Part shown: piece by piece, positions 57,880 through 64,000 of the stretch | Position numbering within the stretch: the stretch's first letter is position 1 | How the letters are laid out: each line of letters starts with the position of its first letter | Assembly (NCBI GenBank): GCA_009103225.1 | Contig: RHPI01002090.1 | Coordinates: 941,168 to 1,005,167 of the forward strand | Direction of reading: 5' to 3' | Origin: Chlorokybus atmophyticus | Taxonomy: Eukaryota > Streptophyta > Chlorokybophyceae > Chlorokybales > Chlorokybaceae | Length of the DNA stretch: 64,000 nucleotides | Program-made: the position numbers and the translations under genes | Notes under the pieces: model-generated | The model's input: the letters and a program-made list of their open reading frames with translations, nothing else | Databases searched by the model: none | Told to the model about the DNA's origin: nothing

Positions 57880-60800
57880 ATGCTGCGGAACGCTACCAGG
57901 GCGGCGGCGGCGGCGGTGAGATCTGGGTTGACGACGGCGGTGGGGCTGGGCTGGCTGCCCACGGAGGCAGGTGGTTGCCCTGCTGGCACTATTGCTGCTG
58001 CTGCAGCTGCTGAGCGAGTGCACTCCTGGCGGTGGTGCAGCAGCAGCAGCAGCAGCGCCAGCGGCGACGGCACAGCCTTCTCCGCTTCTGCTTTGAAGCC
58101 ATGGGCGCCGATCATAGCTGTGGCTCGTCCCTGCTTCAGAGGTGATTACTCCTTAGAACATTACCTGGTCCGTCGCACGCATCAGTGTATGCTGAGGCGA
58201 ATCCCTCTGACCGAACAATGCGAACAAGGTGCATGCGATCAGGTTGCTGGAGAGTCGCGCACGCAATGACAGAGTTTCGGCTCAAGGGCATTGTCCGCAT
58301 AACCTGTTACCATCCACTTACATGACTGCAAGTCGAGTTTACGGTTACCACCAGGACAAATTCGCCTGCTGTGCAATAGTTTTCGCTGGTAATGGTTCCA
58401 AACACTTGTGCATGTAGGTGTCAATGCGGCGTACAGTGCACTCGCTGCAACAGCTGCAGTTCAGGCGGCCACAGCTCACTCGCGCACAGTGGACCTGGAC
58501 GCCTTCCCACCAGAGCGCGTGCGCAACTTTGGCATCATCGCACATGTTGACCATGGGAAGAGCACTCTAGCTGACCGCCTGCTGGAGATGACCGGCACGA
58601 TACAGCGCGGCGGCCCTCAACAGTACTTAGACAAGCTGCAGGTGGGTTTTACACACAGCATGCCCCGTCTCGAGGTGCCTGCTTGCACGTGCCCACATCG
58701 TGCACGAGTAAACACATCGTCTCATGGCATCTTGCCATGCAGGTTGAGCGGGAACGAGGCATTACAGTCAAGGCACAGACCGTGTCGCTCGTGTACAGGC
58801 ATAGTGACGGCTTCGATTACTTGCTCAACTTGATTGACACACCGGGCCACGTTGACTTCAGCTATGAAGTGAGCCGCAGCCTCGCAGCCTGCCAGGGCGC
58901 TTTGCTTCTAGTTGACGCTGCTCAAGGCATCCAGGTGGGTTATCCTTAAGACACATGTACATCATAGAGACTTGGTTGTCACGTTAGCGGCAACACGCAT
59001 GGCTTCGTAGCCAGTTGTTGTGTACACCCTGACTATTTTGCATATCATATAGGCGCAGACGCTTGCAAACTTCTACTTGGCATTTGAGAACGGCATCAAA
59101 ATCATCCCTGTTATCACCAAGATTGATCAGCCTCACTCGGACATACCGAGAGTTGCCGAGCAGCTGAAGTCCGTTCTTGACGTGAACCCAACAGAGATCC
59201 TCACCATCTCTGCCAAGGCTGGATTGGGTCTGGAACAGGTACTCTTGTTGAATGAGGCTTGGACAAGCTGATGGCGCAGTAGAATCGGACGGTCAATGCC
59301 CCTGAAACTTTGCAGGTGCTACCCGCAGTTGTAGAGAGCATTCCCGCGCCTTCAGGCCGTGCATCCGAGCCTCTGAAGCTGTTGCTGTTCGACTGCTACT
59401 ATGACGACTATCGTGGCGTGATTTGCCTTGTCGAGGTAGTGTGGTTGTTTGCGTGTCATGCCATCCGCCCTCTACTGCATGATAACCATGCCACTGATGC
59501 CATAAGGAATTTGGCAGGTGTTGGATGGAGAGATGTTGAAGGGAGAGCGCATCACATCAGCCGCTACAGACCAGAGCTATGAGGTGCTTGATGTAGGCAT
59601 ACTTCACCCTGAGCTCACTCCAACAGGGAGACTGCTTACTGGCCAGGTGAGTGCCACACACGCTTGGGTAATGCTGAGGTTGCAGCTATATGTGGTCAAT
59701 ATTTTCAGTTAGTCGATCCCTCAGGCCTCTTGGTGGTAGCTTAGCCAACACACCACATTCTGTGTCGCTTGCCTGGCAGGTTGGTTACATCATTACGGGG
59801 ATGCGAACTACCCGTGAAGCGCGCGTAGGTGACACGCTTTACCGTCTGGGAAAGCCCGTTGAGCCGCTGCCCGGTTTCAAGCCTGCGAGGTCTACCGTGT
59901 ATGCGGGAGTGTACCCGACCAGCAATGCCGATTATGACGGTCTGCGAGCTGCTATTGAGAAGCTCACTTGCAACGATGCAAGCGTGGCTGTCTCCAAAGA
60001 AAGCTCCGCTGCCCTTGGTATTGGCTTCAGGTATCGTCCACCAGCAGCGATACTAGCTGCTTGAGCTGCCACTGATATTTGCATGTGCTGTATGTGATGT
60101 TCGCAACTATGCATTGACAGGGCTGTTTGTAGTGTGGCTTGATGCGGGCTTTACATGTGTGCAGATGCGGCTTTCTTGGTCTCCTTCACATGGATGTCTT
60201 CTTTCAGAGGCTTGAGCAGGTGTGTCTTCTCACGGACTAATTGTTACTGTGCTAGTTCTTTGCCACAACAATTTGCTGATTCATGTTATATCGGTGACAA
60301 TGTTATATTGGTAACAGGAGTACGGCGCCTCGGTTATTGGCACAGCCCCGACGGTGCCATACATTGTTGAGTATGCGGATGGAAGGTAAGGTGCTGCTGT
60401 TGTCAGTTGAGTAAGGCCTGCAGTTTTAGGCTACACACTGTTGCATGTTGCATGATGCGCCCCCTCAGTTGCTCTATTCGCTCGCTGCTGCTGCAGTCAG
60501 CAGCAACTCTCCAATGCAGCGCAGTTGCCAGCAGCGGGTGAAACTAGCAAAGCCCGCATTGCCAGGATACTGGAGCCAACTGTAAATGCCACGGTGATCA
60601 GTCCCTCAGAGTAAGTGACGCACGGAAAACTGTGTTGCTCTCACTGTCAACGGAGTTAAGGTTGCAACGTGTTGCCTGCCTTTAACCAGTATGGGTGCAT
60701 ATTGTGTTGCTAGATCACTCCGTTTGCTATCTGGTATGTTATATTGAGTCTGTCTGTCTGTACGCATGTATGTGCGTTCGTACGTACTACTAGAATTTTA

Positions 60801-61624
60801 CACGTACGCATAGGTCTACTACTAGAGCATATTGCATGCCGCTCGAGTAGTGCTTAAAGTGTGGCTGTTGTGTCCTGATGCAGCAAGGGCTCATGCAGGT
60901 ACGTAGGGTCCCTGATGACTTTGTGTGCGGAGAGAGAAGGGGAACAGCTGGAGTATTCGTATTTGGACAGTCAGCGCGTGCTGCTGCGATACAAGTTTCC
61001 ACTGCGCGAGATCGTCACTGATTTTTACGACCAGCTGAAGAGCAGGTCATCTGGTTACGCTTCGTTTGACTACGAAGAAGCTGGGTAAGGAGGAGTCATT
61101 TGAACCAGAGTGTGGTTGTCTTAGTTCATTGCCAGGCTCGACCTGTGTTATAACAATGTATGTGGTTTATCGTACTGCAGATACACGCCATCAGACGTGG
61201 TGCGTCTGGACATATTACTCAACGGCGAGCTCGTGGACGCATTTGCGTCGGTGGTGCATCGATCCAAGGCGGCCCGCATAGGCCGCAACTTGGTTGACAA
61301 GCTGAAGGATCTGATTGACAGGTGAATGAGTCACGGGATGGACTACCACAGGGAGAGTGCGACATGCGTGCTAACATTTCCGTCTGCAGGCAAATGTATG
61401 AAGTCGCCATTCAGGCAGCTGTTGGCGGGAAGGTTGTCGCGCGGGAGTCTCTCTCCGCATTGCGCAAGAACGTGCTGGCCAAGTGCTATGGCGGGGACGT
61501 GACGCGCAAGCGCAAGCTGCTGGAAAAGCAGAAAGAAGGCAAGAAGCGAATGAAGCGCCTCGGTCACGTTGACGTGCCACAAGAGGCCTTCCTTGGCCTG
61601 CTGCGTGGACACACCTCAAAATAA
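57880..61624 (+). CDS. G​UF1: mitochondrial elongation factor 4 (GUF1/LepA)
   Basis: Ribosome back-translocase GTPase. Thirteen exons: 57880-58141, 58418-58641, 58743-58934, 59053-59238, 59316-59435, 59518-59646, 59780-60030, 60165-60219, 60318-60385, 60497-60610, 60884-61084, 61181-61321, 61390-61624; 2178 nt, 725 aa. Exon 1 is Ala/Arg/Ser-rich without acidic residues at first ([17 protein letters not shown]), a mitochondrial presequence. The G domain has G1 AHVDHGKS, G2 region RERGIT, G3 DTPGH and G4 TKID (usually NKID). Domain II ([20 protein letters not shown]), the LepA signature [13 protein letters not shown], and the LepA C-terminal domain ending [32 protein letters not shown] follow. 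[20 protein letters not shown] is the GUF1-type switch region. It converges with ALG14, 98 bp apart. Confidence 0.95.
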
Positions 61625-61722
61625 TGACACGAATACAGTCGCTCATTGATGATAGCTGTGTGGTAAGGCCATTCGGTCTTAGTGTGGCGTTCCAGTCGTA
61701 TTGCAATATTACCTTACCACTA
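61625..61722. other. 98-bp convergent spacer GUF1 / ALG14
   Basis: Only 98 bp lie between the stop codons of the two convergent genes, so the transcripts probably overlap at their 3' ends. Confidence 0.6.
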
Positions 61723-62743
61723 TTAGAAAATTCTAGGCACTAACTTGGTGCGAGGATAAAGCTCTACAAGGCCTGGCCACTGCACGTACATCTGGTCTGC
61801 CAGTCTCAATTTGTACAGCAAAAGTCCGGTGAGAGACAGCTTCTCCACCCTTGCAATGCTCTCGACGTACACGACAATCGTATTGCACCAGCCCCACACC
61901 TGCCAAGCAGAAGCAGCAATTGCTTCACTAGTGTGTGAATGGGGTTGATACTATGCCAATACAACAGCAAGTTGCGAAGTGCTGAATAGTGACCTTGAAG
62001 AAAAAGGCTGCCCAACACAGTGGAAGGCAAGTCCCGGGACCGTTGCACAACATCTGCGAGACACAAGTTTCTCATCAATCCTTCACAGCCATTGTGTTTA
62101 GCATGCGGTCTGTGCGAACACTGCAACTAAGCTGACTCAGACAGTCCAAACAACACTGACCAACTGCGGGCGATGTTTGGCGACAAAATACAGTGCGTGA
62201 AGGCAGGCGTAAGCGGTGGTCACAAATGATGACGACCAGGTTTGTCCAACTTCTCTGCTTCGCGGGATTACTTCGCAGCTACAGTCAGTAAGAGCGCCTT
62301 TCTGTTACAACGCGGTCAGGGACCAGCTTGGTGTTGGACAAAAGTAGTCCCGCATTGCTGGTTCAAGTGAGCACCTACCTGCTGTTCAAGCTCGTGTGCC
62401 CGGCGCGCGCTCATCTTATCCGATGCTGCAACCACATAGCAGCGAGGCGTGTATCGTTTCAGGTCGAGGGTGTCGACGATGTTGAGCATTTCTGCTGTGT
62501 GGCCCCCTGCGCAGACAATGTGGCCGCCCTAAGCTGTCAAGTAAACAATTCATTGCTATGGTTTATGCGTGCAAAAGGTTTACCGGAGCCAAGGACGATC
62601 AGGACAGATACTTTGTCATCTTGTTTTTTCTTCTTTTTGAGAGCCGGTTTTGCAAAGACAACATACACCGTGCGGCATGCGAGCAAACCCGCAATTGCGA
62701 AGCATGACAGTATCGCAGACAACAACAAACTATACTCCTCCAT
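61723..62743 (-). CDS. ALG14: ALG14, membrane anchor of UDP-GlcNAc transferase
   Basis: Five exons (minus): 62743-62584, 62506-62379, 62301-62161, 62053-61994, 61899-61723; 666 nt, 221 aa (human ALG14 is 216 aa), phases consistent. The N-terminal hydrophobic segment (LLLSAILSCFAIAGLLAC) anchors it in the ER membrane. It is followed by a Lys-rich stretch and VSVLIVLGSGGHTAEML, the ALG14 glycine loop, YVVAASDKMS, VIPRSREVGQTWSSSFVTT, MLCNGPGTCLPLCW and IVVYVESIARVEKLSLTG, ending DQMYVQWPGL. ALG14 recruits the catalytic ALG13 to make the second step of the lipid-linked oligosaccharide for N-glycosylation. The start is the ATG directly before the membrane segment. Confidence 0.95.
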
Positions 62744-63797
62744 CCTGTCTGCTAGGAGGAAGCATCCACACAAGCCAATGCGGATCAATGCGCCATTGTG
62801 AAAGCTATTCCCTGGTGGTGATTGGCCTTGTGCGCTTTTTTGGCTTGAGTCTCCTCTATGCCCTGCTGACCCACACATAATGTAAGCTCAGCTCACTTAA
62901 TTGGTTAATTGCGTTTCTAGTAATATATGAATGAGACACGCGATGTTGTATTGAGGCAGGTTTATCTGCGAAAGTAATTCTGTTACAGCGTGCGGCATGC
63001 TTCTTCCAGTTCACTGCTCGCGAATGCATAACAACGCATGTGGCTGCATACGATGACTGTCAACTCAGAGAAGATATTGCGTTCTGAGAATTTAAAAAGA
63101 TCAGCAGCGACGATAACCAGGCCGTGCATACACGCAGAAACGGCACGCATGCTGCGACACACTGCTGCAAGCAATGCAGCGCACTGACAGTACTGTCATC
63201 CCGCAGGTAAGTGCCGTGCACGTGTATTACAATGACTTATTCGCAAGGAACACCTGGCCAGGTGCAAGCACCGCCCTCCTCCGCCACCGCCGCCGTCGCC
63301 TCCTCGTCAATGTGCACAGCGCCCCAGGGCAAAGAGCTGCATGTTTTGCTGCTTGGCCGTTGAGGGATGCCCGCCTGTGCTGGAGTCAGGTAGACCGCAG
63401 CGCGCAAGCCTGTGCTGGTGCTCGGCATTGCGCGTGTGCGTAGCGACGGCGACGGCGGTGGCGGTGGCGGTGGCGGTGGAGGTGGAGGTGGAGGTGGCGG
63501 GGGATGAAGCGGCGGTTCAAGGGCGGGGGCGGGCGCGGCGAGGGTGGTGGTGCTGGGCGGGGCGGATGTGTCCGTGGTGGTGGTGGTGGTCGCGAGCGTG
63601 ACGAGAGCGGGCGAGTGCTTCCCCATCCAAGGTTTGGTTGATATGCTGATGTAGCACGCTTGATCTGCCTTTCTGCGAAGCATGCAGCAGCCTGAAACGC
63701 TTCGTACAGCGAAGCGAGCGGTAACAGCAACTTTAAGAACCTCCTATGTTTGTTGCTAACAGCAGTGGGATTGTGATAACAATGTCGCTTGCAAAAA
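62744..63797. promoter_or_regulatory. divergent region ALG14 / METTL16
   Basis: 1.05 kb. Includes a GGTGGC/GGTGGA repeat (63450-63500) and further GGTGGT runs (63545-63595). No gene recognised; proline- or glycine-rich frames here are repeat by-products. Confidence 0.5.
63450..63500. repeat. (GGTGGC)n / (GGTGGA)n simple repeat
   Basis: Hexamer-like GC-rich tandem run within the presumed METTL16 upstream region. Confidence 0.9.
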
Positions 63798-64000
63798 ATG
63801 CAGCAACAAGTCTCACAGTTTGACGAAATGCTGCAACCAAGAGTACAGTTGTCACACTTACACTTGAGCATCAAGGAACACAGGGCTTTCTTGACGCATG
63901 CAAGGTACTCATCTATTAACAGGGGTGCCTGTCTATATGCAGGAGTCGTTACGCTGACAAAGCTCCAGATTTCGCAGCGCTCGCAGAACTGTACCCATCA
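63798..64000 (+). CDS. METTL16: METTL16-type RNA N6-adenosine methyltransferase, N-terminal part
   Basis: Exon 1 63798-63904 (107 nt, phase 2), a 38-base GT-AG intron 63905-63942, exon 2 63943 to the window edge. The spliced reading gives AFLTHARSRYADKAPDFAAL and then AELYPS. It corresponds to the conserved METTL16 start (HARNRYKDKPPDFAYLASKY in vertebrates). The enzyme methylates the U6 snRNA ACAGAGA box and, in animals, MAT2A hairpins. The catalytic domain lies outside the window. The first ATG is used; a second at 63828 is possible. The N-terminus is about 30 residues longer than in animals. Confidence 0.78.
   Translation, partial: MQQQVSQFDEMLQPRVQLSHLHLSIKEHRAFLTHARYSSINRGACLYAGVVTLTKLQISQRSQNCTH

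Noticed and set aside
57726-58115. 129-codon minus-strand frame
   Set aside because: Antisense to GUF1 exon 1 (mitochondrial presequence).
1-64000. CRISPR arrays, bacterial operons, phage or toxin loci
   Set aside because: No regularly spaced repeats, and gene structure is eukaryotic throughout.

Overview
The window looks like nuclear DNA of an intron-rich, flagellate unicellular eukaryote, probably an alga. The evidence is genes split into up to 16 short exons with GT-AG and some GC-AG introns, purely eukaryotic gene content (RFC1, PRP17/CDC40, ALG14, GUF1, METTL16), a CCDC146/MBO2-type cilium protein, and decayed chromodomain-bearing Ty3/gypsy LTR retrotransposons. The species cannot be named from the sequence. 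Introns are mostly about 40-350 bp and usually end in a TTGCAG-like acceptor. All exon models below were built by hand from splice signals, reading-frame phase and family conservation. In every complete model the exon lengths add up to an uninterrupted frame.

Layout. 1-410: 5' end of a glutamine/histidine-rich protein gene leaving the left edge (minus). 411-20459 is a repeat-dominated accessory block: an AT/TG microsatellite, a 6.9-kb Ty3/gypsy element (2555-9467, plus, with a 5-bp target duplication), a second 6.7-kb gypsy element (11136-17811, minus), and a 505-bp TRIM (18424-18928) with 89-bp LTRs, PBS, PPT and target duplication. 20460-22128: zinc-finger/coiled-coil protein gene (minus). 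22129-26852: gene-poor DNA with palindromes and a 0.4-kb repeat present twice.

26853-64000 is a gene-dense block. RFC1 (minus, 16 exons, 976 aa) is divergent from PRP17/CDC40 (plus, 16 exons, 549 aa). It is followed by CCDC146/MBO2 (minus, 11 exons, 998 aa), a Ser/Gln-rich protein with a C-terminal PH-like region (plus, 918 aa), a zeta-crystallin-type quinone oxidoreductase (minus, 341 aa), an unrecognised 604-aa protein (plus), an SLC35B1/HUT1-type nucleotide-sugar transporter (plus, 5' end unresolved), a dienelactone hydrolase (minus), mitochondrial EF4/GUF1 (plus, 725 aa), ALG14 (minus, 221 aa), and the first two exons of a METTL16-type RNA m6A methyltransferase running off the right edge.

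The genes are housekeeping genes in mixed orientation, not an operon or a cassette. Together they cover DNA replication (RFC1), splicing (PRP17, and METTL16 through U6 snRNA), cilium assembly or motility (CCDC146), ER glycosylation (ALG14, HUT1-like), mitochondrial translation (GUF1) and small-molecule metabolism. The most unusual observations are the intact TRIM whose PPT/LTR junction is identical to that of the neighbouring gypsy element, repeated GC-AG introns, an RFC1 start codon that forms its own exon, a 38-bp gap between two divergent start codons, and a 25-bp hairpin just inside an RFC1 intron. No undescribed multi-gene system was found.
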